DNA of 64,000 nucleotides, from contig CAJNOI010000037.1 of NCBI GenBank assembly GCA_905250115.1, positions 558,001 to 622,000 of the forward strand, in the 5' to 3' direction. The stretch is from Adineta steineri. Lineage: Eukaryota; Rotifera; Eurotatoria; Adinetida; Adinetidae. Under the pieces are notes generated by a model that was not told where the DNA came from, made no database searches, and was given only the letters and a program-made list of their open reading frames with translations. Made by a program: the position numbers and the translations under genes. Of the stretch, positions 22,647 through 35,340 are shown piece after piece (within the stretch, counting starts at the first letter, position 1; every line of letters starts with the position of its first letter).

Positions 22647-23531
22647 ATGTTCGATACTATTTCTCTAAAATTATTACTATCTCTATGTATATTTCTTTTT
22701 TCTATTCAATCAATATTAACACTTCGTTGTTATGAATGTAAAGATTGTACGGATGTATCTTGTCCATGTGATAATATAGTTGAAGTTAATGCAAATGAAT
22801 CATATTGTATCCTTGCACGAGAAAACTTCCCAAATGGAATTACTGTTGAGATAAAACATCTACCAAGAATTTCCGCAACTCATTATGAATATACTCCATA
22901 TTACATGTCAGTCGGAGAAATGATTACTTATAATACAACCATAGATAAATGGTCACATGAAGCATTTAAAATAGTCTATGCATGTCAGACAGATGGATGT
23001 AATCGACCCGATTTATTAAAAGAATTACCAGCAAATGGTTTATCATTATCATTACCTTCTGATTGGCTTAATGAAAATCTTCTACGTAAAACAGATGAAA
23101 AACTGACGAATTGTTATGTATGTCCAGCTGCTACTTTTTGTAGTAATAAACCATATTTTGTTGATCCAGATCAATGTAGTATTCAAGAATGTGAAACTTG
23201 TACAATCGAAGAATCATTTCAAAACGGTGAAACAACTCATTATTGTTATACATCGTTTTGTACCACTACGGGCTCTCAAATACCTTCAGTTACTATCGAG
23301 GCTGTTTATTATTTAGATAACAAAGAATTTCAAATTAATGAAACTGATATTATCTGTCATGGAGTCAATTGTAGTCGTTTAGAAATCTTTCGAGATATTA
23401 AAGAAAAAATACAAAAAGATTATACTGGTATCGAACCATTTTTACCTGGAAATCATGTTAATTCAATTTATTCAACATCAATGAGTATTCTATTAATGAT
23501 GATATTTTTTCAAAATTTGATTTCTTATTAG
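22647..23531 (+). CDS. Secreted Cys-rich Ly6/uPAR-like protein, copy 2
   Basis: A 294-residue paralogue of the gene at 20693 with the same layout: signal sequence, LRCYECKDC opening, CQTDGCNRPD, a second Cys-rich half and a hydrophobic tail (SMSILLMMIFFQNLISY). The N-terminal 50 residues and the C-terminal 60 are almost unchanged, while the middle (about residues 155-210) has diverged, with Cys spacing changed by one residue (ECETC against ECEHFC). The 5' leader is also duplicated, including the TTTTCTTACAG acceptor and the ACACAAATATCAACA run before the ATG. The pattern suggests a fairly recent duplication followed by change in an exposed region. Confidence 0.75.
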   Translation: MFDTISLKLLLSLCIFLFSIQSILTLRCYECKDCTDVSCPCDNIVEVNANESYCILARENFPNGITVEIKHLPRISATHYEYTPYYMSVGEMITYNTTIDKWSHEAFKIVYACQTDGCNRPDLLKELPANGLSLSLPSDWLNENLLRKTDEKLTNCYVCPAATFCSNKPYFVDPDQCSIQECETCTIEESFQNGETTHYCYTSFCTTTGSQIPSVTIEAVYYLDNKEFQINETDIICHGVNCSRLEIFRDIKEKIQKDYTGIEPFLPGNHVNSIYSTSMSILLMMIFFQNLISY

Positions 23532-23716
23532 ATCATGTATCATTTTTTATTTGCTTATATTTTCATCGCACATTTGAATGAATAAATGAAAGATTTGTAG
23601 TCACATTATATTACATCAGATATTGAAAGTTTTATTAATCAATATCGACAATAATAGAGGAATTAGTCATGAAAACAAAACAAAAAGTATTAAAAAAAAA
23701 TAACACTGTATTTGAA

Positions 23717-25999
23717 TTATCCATATGCATTTGCTTTATGTTTAGGTAAAAATTGAAAGTCAGAAGAAACTTTTCCTAATAAAAGTTCCGTTAGTTTCAC
23801 CCAATCCGAACAAAGTTTTGATGCCATCAATGTTTCTAGAAAATAAACAGAAAGTTTTCCAAAAAAAAAGTTCATTTTTTGAATGATTACCGAGATCATT
23901 ACGTCCAAAGAAATAGGGTGGTCGTTCATTTAATCTATGTGGAAGTCGTTCAAGTAAACCAACAGGTATATAACGATAAAGAAATGAAATCCATTCAAGT
24001 AGAAATCGTCGAGTTCTTTCTATACCTGAATGATCCGAACCCCAATGTTCTAAACCATAATTTGCATAACGTTTTAACATATCAAAACGTTCACTAGCTG
24101 ATATATCCCATGCACGTTGTTCTTTTATTTCAGTAAATAACCATGGTTTAATTAAAGCACCACGTGCGATCATACAACCACTAACATTTGTTTCATTTAA
24201 TTTTTGATAATAATCTTCAAATGAATAAATATCTCCAACACCATATAATGGTATTGGATCAGATAATTTTGCACATTGATCAACATAATTCCAATCAGCA
24301 CTTTTTGAATAACGCATTTCTTTTGAACGACCATGTAAAGTAAATAAATCAACAACATGATTATCATCATGTTCGGATTTCCATGATTTAGCTAATGATA
24401 TGATTTCATGTGCATTATTTTCATTTGTAAATATACCTGTACGTAATTTAATTGTTATTGGACGTGTTGAAAGACATGATATTGATCGACATATACGTTC
24501 AAAATCAATTGTACGACGTGTTATTGCACAACCAGCACCTTTCTTATAAACAAGATCAATGGGACATGCACAATTAATATCGATAAAATCATAATCAAAA
24601 TTTTCTTCAAGCATTTGAACTGTTCGTGTCATTGTATCAACAAATGAACCACAAAGTTGAATACCAAATATAGTTTCAGATGGATGACGACGTAATAATG
24701 CAAATTCTTGTTGTTGTCCTTGAAGTAAAGATGTTGTCATTGACATTTCACCACAAGTTATTTCACAACCATATTCTTTACAAATACGACGAAATGGTAA
24801 ATTACCAACTGTTGTTAATGGTGCTAGATAAAGACGACGATTAAAATCTATTCGAACTTTTTCACGAGGTTTCAAACGAATCATATCAACATCAGTTATC
24901 GCACCGAGTGTTCGAAATGGAACTGGACGTGATGTTTGTTCTTGTTGTTGATCACCATCAATTACAGGAACATCTGTTTTAATATTTTCAGTTTCATTTG
25001 CCTATAGATTTAAATCAACATCATGTTACTTAACATATAACTGATGAAAATATTACCTCTATTGGATTTGGATCAGTTTTTTTAAGTGCTGAATAATAAA
25101 TATCCACAAGTGATCGATCTTCTTTTTCTCCAACATCATTATCATCATGATGTTTCTCATTAGCTTTATCATCATCTGTTGTTGATGGATTATTACGTTT
25201 AGCAACATTCACTTTTGTTATTTGTTTATTTGCTATTCTAACTAAACGATCAGCTAATGTATAATCATATTTTTTTCGTCGTAATAAATGTTTTAATAGA
25301 GGAGGAAGTTTATTAAGTGGTTCAATATAAATTTGATTTGGACGTAAAACAATTATATTTTGACCTGTTACCGGATCAATATGAGCTTGACCAAAACGAC
25401 ATAGGATACCAAATTGACATTGTCCATACGTATCGAACATATAACATTTTGAATCAATATCTGTAGGTCGTCGAGATAGATACGTAGTTAAATCATGAGA
25501 ATGTTTACAGTTTGATTGATATGAACAATTAGCAATACCACCTCGTATAACAAAATAACATAATTGATGATCGTTATAATTTGAAGCCGATCGAGCATTT
25601 ATTTCTAAATGTTTTTTATTTTGACCCTACAATATATGAATATAGATCTCTAAATTTATAATTTGAATACTTACTTTAAATTTCTTTTTCTTTGGTTCTT
25701 CAGCAGGATTTGTTTCATTGTTTGTATCAGTAACTAATTTCTTATCTGTTTCACTTAAATGTTCAATTTTAAATCTAATTTCATGATCAAAATCAATGAA
25801 CCTTTAAATAAGAATTGTTGTCATTCATTATATAAATACTAACTAGAACATACTCAAGTTTAATTTGTGCCATTCCTGGTTGTGTTTTCCATGTTTCATA
25901 TTTATTTAAATACTCTTCATTTAATTTCGAACGTTCATTTATCGGATGACTAGTTTGATGAAAAAGTGAATGAGATTGTTCATCTTCGTTTAAACTCAT
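23717..25999 (-). CDS. DUS3L: tRNA-dihydrouridine synthase 3 (DUS3L)
   Basis: An FMN enzyme that reduces a variable-loop uridine (position 47) of tRNA. Exons 25999..25854, 25801..25675, 25626..25057, 25001..23891 and 23835..23717 give 690 residues with consistent phases. Two CCCH zinc fingers lie at about 114-136 ([20 protein letters not shown]) and 152-175 ([20 protein letters not shown]), followed by an acidic/basic linker. The DUS barrel starts at [19 protein letters not shown] (about 338) and has [12 protein letters not shown], then [19 protein letters not shown] with the catalytic Cys at about 427, and the K in TIKLRTG. Length and order fit the eukaryotic family. It lies 139 bp downstream of VARS on the same strand, with a TTTTAG acceptor about 12 nt before its ATG, compatible with trans-splicing. 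Confidence 0.94.
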
Positions 26000-26138
26000 T
26001 ATATTTTTATCTAAAACATAAATTCTTCTTTTCTCATGAAATTAACGATCCTACTGATTTTATTATAGATCTTTTTCTTTTATAAATAAAATTAGAACAA
26101 TAAAAACAATAGACAACAACAAATTAAATTTCAGATGA
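26000..26138 (-). promoter_or_regulatory. VARS-DUS3L intercistronic region
   Basis: On the minus strand this 139-bp gap holds AATAAA (complement of about 26058-26063) and, about 45 nt on, TTTATGTTTTAG ending at 26011, 12 nt before the DUS3L ATG. A polyadenylation signal closely followed by an acceptor is the arrangement expected where trans-splicing separates co-transcribed genes. This is inference. Confidence 0.4.
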
Positions 26139-29100
26139 TCACTTAGATTTAAAATAAAAGGTATAATCCGATGTTGTTGCTATATTGATATATTCATTTT
26201 GGTCACCAGTTGGTTTATCTTTAAGTAATTGTATTGTATCGATATTAGCAAGTGGTTGAATAAGATCAGTATATTCAGTAAATAGTGTTGCCGATGTAGG
26301 TGATGCATGAATATAAACTACAAAATATAAAGAGTCATTTACCTAAGAAGATAAATAAAACTTACGATTATCTTTTTCTTTTGAAACAATCTTGTTTGCT
26401 GATCGATATGAACGAATTTTATTAATTGATTCATAAATAGTTGTAACATTTGTTTCAATATTTTCATTACGATATTGTTGGAACTAAATAATATAGATTA
26501 ATATACAAGAAAATACAAGAAAAATTAATAAATATTTACTTCACTCGATTGTGGATAAGGTGTAACGCAGAGACTGGGTGGTGCACCTTGTCCATTATTT
26601 GGCTTAGGCAAACGTTGGAATAGTTCTTCGGAAACAAAAGGCATTATAGGAGCTAATAATCTTAACCCATTGTTTAAACATGTGTATAACATAAGTTTAA
26701 TAGTTTCTTGTCTTTGTAAATCTGGTTCTTTAGCATATAAATCTTTTTTAACATATTCAATATAAACATCACATAATTCATAAAGCCAAAAATTATAAAT
26801 AGCTGTTGTAATTTGAGGAAATAAATAATTTTTAAAGCCATGTTCACATTGTTGAATAGCATGACTTAATCGACTTATTATCCATAAATCACATGGTTTT
26901 TCATGACCAGTTAATTTAAATTCAGCGGGTGGTTGAAAACAATTTGGAGCATTAATATCTAAATTTTTTGACATAGCAAATCGAATTGCATTCCATAATT
27001 TATTACAGAAACGGCGATAACCTTCAACACGTAATACATCCAAATTAATATCACGACCTAGATGTAATTAATATTTTATAGGATAAATAATTTAATTTAA
27101 TTTACCTTGATTAGCATAAGAACATAAAGCAAAACGTAATGCATCAGTACCACATTCTGGTATACCTTTTGGATAATCACCTTGTTGACCTTGTTTTGCA
27201 CGTTCATATTCTTTTGGATCAAGATTAGCAGTTTTTAATTGTTCATGAAGTTTTTCAAGTGTTATACCAGTAATAACATCAAGTGGATCAATAACATTAC
27301 CTATACTTTTTGACATTTTACGTCCATGTGCATCACGAATGATAGCATGTAAATAAATTTCAGTAAATGGTAAACGATCAGTTAATTCTAATGACATCAT
27401 AACCATACGTGCAACCCAAAAGAAAATTATATCATGACCAGTTTCAAGTAATGTTGTAGGAAAAAATCGTTTAAGATCATCAGTTTCCATTGGCCAACCA
27501 AACGATGAAAATGGAAAAAGACCAGATGAAAACCATGTATCAAGAACATCTTCATCTTGTTCTAATCGAATTTTTTCTTTTGAAATATTAAATCTTTGTG
27601 CTGCTTTATCAAGTGCTTCTTCACGTGAATGAGCACTAACCCAATATTTATCATCTGTATCGTTGCCTGCAGGTATATCATCTGAACTAATAAAATAGGA
27701 TGGTATTCGATGGCCCCACCATAATTGTCGTGATATACACCAATCACGTATATCTTCTAACCATCGATACCAAACAGGTTCAAAAAGAGTTGGTAAAATT
27801 TTTAATTCTTTCGATCGTACAGCATCGATTGAACGTTGTGCCATTGATTGACAATTAACATACCATTGTGGTTTAAGTAATGGTTCAATAATATCTTTAC
27901 TTCGACTACATATTGGTAGAACCATTTCATTTTCTTTTGAATCACGATAAAGACCACGTTCTTTTAAATCATTTAACAATTGACGTCGAACATCAAAACG
28001 TGGTTTACCAGCATATGGACCACATTCTGATGACATTAAACCATCACCATTAATACATGTTATAAATGGTAAATTAAGACGACGTCCACAATCAAAATCA
28101 TTTTGATCATGTGCTGGTGTTATTTTAACTGCACCTGAACCAAATGCTGGATCAACCATTGTATCAGATAAAATTGGTATACGACGTGGAAGAAATGGAT
28201 GTTGAACAAATTTACCATGTAAATGTTTATAACGTTCATCATCCGGATGAACAACAACAGCGGTATCACCAAGCATAGTTTCAAGACGTGTTGTTGCAAC
28301 AATAATTTCTTCTTCTATCAATATGAAAAATGAATTTAATGACTTTCAAAAAAAAACAAATATGCGAAAGATTTACTTGAATTTTCAACTGGATAAGCAA
28401 AAAACGTTAAAACACCGAATTCAACTGGTTGTTCATAACCTGGTACACGAATTAATGTTTTACCTTTTAATTCAGTTTTTTCGACCTAGAACAAAAAAAG
28501 ATCAATATATGTTTAAAACTAAATTCAAATAAGAATACTTCAATATCAGATATTGCAGATTTAAGTGTACATGACCAATTGACTAAACGTGTTGAACGAT
28601 AAATTAATTTCTTTTCATGCATACGAATGAATGCTTCTTCGACAGCATATGACATATCTTTATCCATAGTAAATACTTTACGTGACCAATCACATGATGA
28701 ACCTAAGGCTTTAATTTGTTCATAGATATGATCACCTTTTTCATTTTTCCATTTCCAAACTTCTTCCAAAAATTTTTCACGTCCTAAATCATGTCTTGAC
28801 AATTTCTTTTCTCGCATTATTTTTTTCTCTACGACAACTTGTGTTGCTATACCAGCATGATCACAACCTGGAACCCAAAGAACTGTTTCACCACACATAC
28901 GATGCCATCTAGAAATTGTATCTTCTAATGTACACATAATAGCATGACCTAAATGTAGATAACCAGTAACATTTGGTGGTGGAATAACCATAGTAAATGA
29001 TTTTCGTGGTGTTGAAGCATTTGCTGGAGGATGTTCATCATAATATTCTGGACGAAAGAAACCTTGTTTTTCCCACCAGTTATACCATGCTGCTTCGACA

Positions 29101-29522
29101 TATTTTGGACTATAAGCTTTAGGTAGTTCACAATGGATATCTAATGAATAGAAAAATAGTGAAATATTATCGATTATATATTTATTTGATTTACCTTTCT
29201 TTTCGCCAGCAGCTGTCGGAGATGTATATTCAGTAATATCACGAACTACAGTTTTTTCTTTTGCACTAGCACCACCAGCAGCTTGTTCTTTGGCTTTTTT
29301 CTAAAAGATTTTAAAATATAATTTTACAAAAGTAATAATTTAATGAACCTCTTCTTCTGCCTTGGCTTTTGCTTTTTGTTTTTCTTCGAATTTTTTTAAT
29401 TTCTCAGCCTTTTCTGCTTCTTTTGCCAATTGTTTTGCTGTTTTTGGTGGTCCTTCACCGGTTGCAGCTTGTTGAGTATTTTCATTGTCACCAGGGTTCA
29501 TATTCTCACTATTTGTTGCCAT
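26139..29522 (-). CDS. VARS1: Valyl-tRNA synthetase
   Basis: A class I aminoacyl-tRNA synthetase charging tRNA-Val. Exons 29522..29349, 29300..29195, 29140..28539, 28485..28377, 28314..27106, 27057..26540, 26483..26366 and 26317..26139 keep frame throughout (1004 residues). The N-terminus is a Lys/Glu-rich helix ([20 protein letters not shown]). The catalytic domain has [14 protein letters not shown] (HIGH-type, about 156-160), [22 protein letters not shown] sequence ([12 protein letters not shown] here), the editing-domain run [14 protein letters not shown], and GRKMSKS (about 665). The anticodon-binding part includes [23 protein letters not shown] and [15 protein letters not shown]. It lacks the GST-like domain of the vertebrate cytosolic enzyme and ends at FYFKSK, shortly after the anticodon domain, without the usual C-terminal coiled coil. 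It is divergent from the kinesin gene. Confidence 0.95.
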
Positions 29523-29930
29523 CTAAAAATATAAAATATATGTAATTTCACTAGATAATTCCATTTTATATACTAATTAACTAATCATTACATCATCTGA
29601 ATTATGAAAATACGAAACCTTATTAATAAAAGCTGATGAAAGACCGAAATAAATAAAATAAAAATTTAGGCCTTACTTCATGACTCATTGAATTATTTTG
29701 ATTGGTTTATAATTTCTTATAGGATTAATCATAAAACTAAATTAATTATAAATTTGAAAGTAAGAATTATTTTATTTTTATTTCTTTATTTAGTTTTATA
29801 TGTAGATGATTGATTAAAATGAATTAACATTGGCCGATAATTGACCAATCAAATTTGCTTAGTTACGCGAAATATAGTTGTTACAAGAAAAAGAAGTTCT
29901 ACCGATGTTACTTCACTTTTCGATTTAAAT
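29523..29930. promoter_or_regulatory. Divergent promoter region, VARS and kinesin
   Basis: The 408 bp between the VARS start (minus) and the kinesin start (plus) must hold both promoters. It is very AT-rich. A GATTGGTT box (about 29698-29705) and ATTGACCAATCAAAT near 29838 look like CCAAT boxes in both orientations. No TATA box stands out. Confidence 0.45.
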
Positions 29931-32900
29931 ATGGTAAATAAAGGATAAATTCAGTTTTTTTATTTACTTTTTAATTGTTATGTTATAGCCTCGACCATCA
30001 ACTGCATCGAGTAAGGGTGGAAAAGATGAATCGGTTCGAGTTGTGGTTCGATGTCGTCCGATGAATGAAAGCGAACAAGTGAAGAGTTGTGAAAGGTTTC
30101 ATTTAAGTTTAATTTTGAATGAAATTTTCATTTTATTGATATATTTATTAGAGTTATTGAGATTGATAATCAACGTCGACAAGTATCAATTAAACGTCCT
30201 AGCACTGAAAGTTCACAAGGGACGAAAAGTACTGATGATACACATAATTTTTATTTTGATGCTGTTTATGATTGGAAGTATGTGAACATTTCAATACTTT
30301 ATATTTTCTCATCAAATCACTTTTTAGTTCGGAACAAAAAAATGTCTATGAACAAACTGCACGAGCACTCGTTGATTCAGTACTCGAAGGTTTCAATGGA
30401 ACAATATTTGCTTATGGACAAACAGGAACTGGAAAAACATTTACTATGGAAGGTAAAATAAATGAATAATACATAAAATTTCTCAATCAAATAATTCCCT
30501 TAGGTATTCGTTCTAAACCGGAATTACGTGGAATTATTCCAGCATCATTTGCACACATATTTGATTCCATAGCTCAAACTACATCGAAACAATTTCTCGT
30601 TCGAGCATCTTATTTAGAAATATACAACGTAAATATATTATTTTAATTTCATTTGATGACTTTTTTTATAAAAGAAAATTATTTTAGGAAAGTATTCGTG
30701 ATCTACTTTCACGAGATCAAAATAAACGATTACAATTACAAGAACATCCAAAGGAAGGTGTACATGTACATGATCTTAGTTCATTTATTACAAAAAATAT
30801 TCAGGAAATTGAACATGTTATGACAACAGGGAACTTAAATCGGTCAACAGGGTAAATTTTTTTGAATGAATTTCGAAGAAAAATAGTTAGAATTTTTTTT
30901 TTCAATTAGAGCAACGAATATGAATGAACATAGTTCACGATCACATGCTATCTTTATAATTACTGTTGAAAGTAGTGAGGTAGAGAAGATTTAATATTAA
31001 AAATGAATAGTATAAACTAGAATTATTTAGATTGGTGCTGATGGAAAAGCACATATTCGTGTTGGAAAATTAAATCTTGTCGATTTGGCTGGTAGTGAAC
31101 GTCAAGCAAAAACAGGATCAACTGTAATATATGATTTAAAATATCAAAATCTTATATTTAATTTTCTTCTTATGCACATCTAGGGTGATCGTTTTAAAGA
31201 AGCAACAAATATAAATTTATCACTTTCTACACTTGGTAATGTTATATCTGCTCTTGTTGATGGTAGTTCACATATTCCTTATCGTGATTCTAAACTTACA
31301 CGATTGTTACAAAGTAAGAATTGGAGGAAAAACATTTATTGATAAATAATTCTATTGATCTATAGATTCACTTGGTGGTAATTCAAAAACTATTATGATT
31401 GCTACACTTGGACCTGCTGATTATAATTATGATGAATCTCTTACAACACTACGGTAATTCATTTACTTTTTGAAACAATTCTTTTAATTCTGTTTATTAT
31501 TAGTTATGCTAATCGAGCGAAAAATATTAAAAATCAACCACGTATTAATGAAGATCCTAAAGATGCTTTATTGCGTAAATTTCAAGAAGAAATTGCTCGT
31601 TTAAAAAGTCAACTCGAAGGTAAAGGTAAAAGTGGTCAAAAATCACGTCGTCGTCGAAATAAAGATGGTACTGAAGTTGATGATGATGATACTGGTGGTC
31701 AAAAAGATGAAGAATTATTTCTTAAAGAACAACAAGATCAACTCAATGAAGAAAAACGAGTCATTATGCATAAAAAGAACATTAATGGTATAATTAATTT
31801 TTAATAAGAAAAAAATACGTATTTTTATTTTAGAAAATGAACGTGAAGCAATGCTTCAACAACTCGAAGAACAAAAACGAGAAATTGCACGTGAACAGGA
31901 AGAACGTCGTAAAATGCAACATAAAATTCAAGAAATGCAATCGAAATTAATCACCGGTGGAAAAGATATTGTCGTACATACAAGTGAACAAGAACAAATT
32001 TTACAACAAAAAAGGTTGATTTCATATTTTGTTTTTTTTTGAAACTAAAATTTTCTTCTTTAGACATTTAATTGCTGAAGCTGAGCGTCGTCATCGTGAA
32101 GTTCAACAACAATTAGATCAACGCGAAGAAGAACGACAAACAATAAATGAAACATATACAAATATAAAAGAAGAAGTGGAAGATAAACGTGCTAAACGTG
32201 ATAAATTATCTAAAGCACTTAAAAAACTTGAAATGAAGAAACAAGAAATTATTGATAAACATCAAATAGCTCGTGAAGAACTTGAAGCTGAACAACGTGA
32301 AATACAAAAACAAGCTAAATTATATCAACTTATTATTGATAATTTTATACCAACTGAAGAACGTGATCGATTATTAAAACGAGTACAATTTGATGAAAAT
32401 CAAGATTGTTGGACATTAAAAGAATTATCGAAACAAACGTATGATTAATCACTGCTTAAAAAAAACCTTTTTTTTTTGATAACTATTTTAAAGAGATCAA
32501 ATGGCTGCTCGACCAATATCAGCGAATGGTGATCGTCGTTCTATGGCACAATATTCTCAATCAAATAATGTTCCAGAAATAGCTCGTTTTCAAGTATAGT
32601 TAATATAATTGTTATTATTATCATCAATTATTTGTATATTTAGAATGAAAATATCATTTTACTTCAACTTGATTTTCCGAGTCGAACAACGCGTGATTAT
32701 GAAGGTCCAATGGTTTCACCAATGATTCAAGCAGCTATTGAAAATGCTATGAAAGATGAAGATAATATTGAATTAGATGCAAAGTAAAGCAAATAAAAAT
32801 ATTTTTTCTATATTAATTTTTGCATTTCTAGTGCTATTGTATCTGATAAACGTAAAAAGAAAAAGTAAGATTAGAAGAACATATTATTGCATAGTAAAAT

Positions 32901-33024
32901 AATTTTTAATTATAGAAAATCAATTCCAAATAATGGAAATTACGATAATTATTCAGCATCTTCATCACGTGCTGGCTATGGAGATACACAAACAGGTCGT
33001 AGTATGAATAGTGCTCGACGATAA
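29931..33024 (+). CDS. KIF3B: Kinesin-II motor subunit (KIF3B-like)
   Basis: A plus-end-directed microtubule motor, a heterotrimeric kinesin-II subunit that drives intraflagellar transport; rotifers are richly ciliated. Seventeen exons were traced, starting with a 3-nt coding exon (ATG 29931-29933), then 29989..30095, 30152..30277, 30328..30452, 30504..30628, 30688..30851, 30910..30979, 31031..31123, 31184..31313, 31366..31453, 31504..31787, 31834..32014, 32064..32438, 32494..32593, 32644..32783, 32832..32864 and 32916..33024: 750 residues in frame. The motor domain has [15 protein letters not shown] (P-loop), [11 protein letters not shown] (switch I) and [12 protein letters not shown] (switch II). 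A basic/acidic stretch and a long coiled coil follow. The tail ([18 protein letters not shown], then [16 protein letters not shown] and [11 protein letters not shown]) matches KIF3B/C rather than KIF3A. Confidence 0.94.
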
Positions 33025-33702
33025 ATTTGTAAAAAAAAACAGTGATCATATTCTTCCGTTGTTTTTTTTGTAAAAATACGATATATAAATAAATTCAATG
33101 TGTATTTGCGTTTTAATTTTAATTCAGAATGTAAAGATAACTTTTGTTTAAATTAAAGAAAATAAAAAAATCAGACAGACGATTTGCCCTTTTGTTTTCG
33201 TAGCAAAACATTCGTCACGCGTAGTATGTTATTGTACTATATATTCAAAAGGGTAATGCGTAATGTTTCACTTCAATGATTTTCTATTGTACAATATACG
33301 TGCGTAAATGACTAGTGACAAAAAAAAGAGTCATGTGCATGAATAATAAATTTTTAATTTGATTTTCCTCGTAGAATCAAAAATTTAAATCGATCTTTAA
33401 CATTTGTTTATCATTTATTGGCAAAGTAAATAATAAGACAATCTTCAATTTAAAAACGAACTATTATTTTCTAAAAGTACCCAAACAATAATCATCATGT
33501 TTACGTTGTGTACACATAAGAAATATGATACTGATTCTTATCGATTACTGGATCACTTAACAACATTATTTCTGTGGGGTGTGTACACATATATATATGT
33601 TATTTGTTTTTCATTCTTTTCTCATACGATAAGATAAACGTTCGCGAAGCACATACATATATATATATATACGTACATACAACCAATTTTATTCTAAATA
33701 AA
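33025..33702. other. Intergenic region, kinesin to TYMP
   Basis: Kinesin 3' UTR with AATAAA-type signals near 33085-33095, then AT-rich promoter sequence for TYMP with TATATATA runs at about 33588-33595 and 33656-33670. No other gene is seen. Confidence 0.5.
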
Positions 33703-35205
33703 ATGACTACCATGACAAATACAATAAATGGATCTAATCTTGATTTATCTATTCCTGATTTAATTGCTAAAAAACGTGATGGTCATGAACTTGATGCTGA
33801 AGAAATCAAACAATTCATTAGTGGACTTTCAAATGGTGATGTTCAAGATTGTCATGTTGGAGCTATGCTTATGGCTATTTTTATTCGAGGTATGACTGAA
33901 AATGAAATTTGTTCATTGACAATGAGTATGCGAGATAGTGGTGAACGTTTAAAATGGCCAGAATATCGTGGTTCAGTTGTTGATAAACATTCAACAGGTG
34001 GTATTGGTGATAAAATAAGTATTCCATTAGCACCAGCACTTGCTGCATGTGAATTAAAAGTACCCATGATGGCAGGAAGAGGTTTAGGTATAACTGGTGG
34101 TACATTAGATAAACTTGAATCGATACCAGGTTATCAAACACAATTAACAGATGAACAAATTGTTGAACAAATAACAACAATTGGTTGTGGTATTTTTTCT
34201 CAATCACTTAAACTTAATCCAGCTGATCGTTATTTATATGCTATTCGTGATGTAACAGCAACTGTACCAAATAATGCACTCATCGTATCATCAATTTTAT
34301 CAAAAAAATCTATTGAAGATCTTGATGCACTTGTTCTTGATGTTAAATATGGTTCATCAGCATTTATGAAAACAGCTGAACAAGCTGAAGTTTTAGCTGC
34401 ATGGTTATTTAAAGTATCGGAAATGCTTGGAATGAGAACATGTTGTTATATTACGGAAATGAATAATCCTATTGGATTTTCTATTGGTAATGCAATTGAA
34501 ATACAAGAATCTATAGATCTTATGAAATACAAACCAGGTCATTCAACTGATCTCGAACAATTAGTATGTGAACAAGGTAAATTTTTGCTTATAAAATATT
34601 AATAAAATAATACATTTAATTTTGATATATAGGTGGTCGACTTCTTGTACTTGTAAATAAAGCTGAAACAATTGAACAAGGTCGAGAAATGATTCGTGAA
34701 ACATTTAAAAATGGTAGTGCTTTAAAAAAATTTCATGATATGATCATTGGTCAAGGTGTGTCTAAGACAATTGCTGCACAATTAATCAGTGATGATGAAA
34801 CAGCAGTTCGATCAATTTTAAAACTTGCTCATGTACAACATCGAGCTATAGCATTACAAACAGGTTTTATTCAATCTATTGATTCATTTAAACTCGGTAC
34901 AATTGTTCAACGTCTCGGTATGTTAAACATTTTTATTCAATAGAAGAAAAAAAAGACTAAATCTTTATTTTATTTTAGGTGGTGGTCGATTAAAATCAAC
35001 AGACAAAATTGATTATTCGATTGGTATTCATTTATTGAAACATGTTGGTGATGAAATAAAAACAAATGAACCATGGGCTATTTTATATGCAAATGACGAT
35101 ACATCGAAACGTTATCCAAAATTTTTAGATGATCTTAATACAGCACTTCATATTAGTTCAACACCAGTTGGACCTTTACAACGTATTCATAAAATTTTAT
35201 GCTAA
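33703..35205 (+). CDS. TYMP: Thymidine phosphorylase
   Basis: It splits thymidine (or deoxyuridine) with phosphate into base and deoxyribose-1-phosphate, in pyrimidine salvage. Exons 33703..34576, 34633..34917 and 34979..35205 give 461 residues, a normal length. An N-terminal helical domain (DLIAKKRDGHELDAEEIKQF) is followed by the signature SVVDKHSTGGIGDK (KHSTGG at 95-100), MMAGRGLGITGGTLDKLESI, DVKYGSSAFMK and NNPIGFSIGNA. All contacts I know for the family appear present. I start at MTTMTNT (33703); the frame is open further upstream, but those residues look like translated UTR. It converges with the PRPP synthetase gene, with stops 135 bp apart. Confidence 0.94.
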
Positions 35206-35340
35206 ATAACTTAGACTTCAACATATTGTTTTCTTTCTATTCGTTCGTTTTTTTTACATTAAAATCATTTTAAAATATATCAGATTTTTAAGAAGAAGAA
35301 CTTTTACATTTTATATATATATTTAAAAATCTATCATTAT

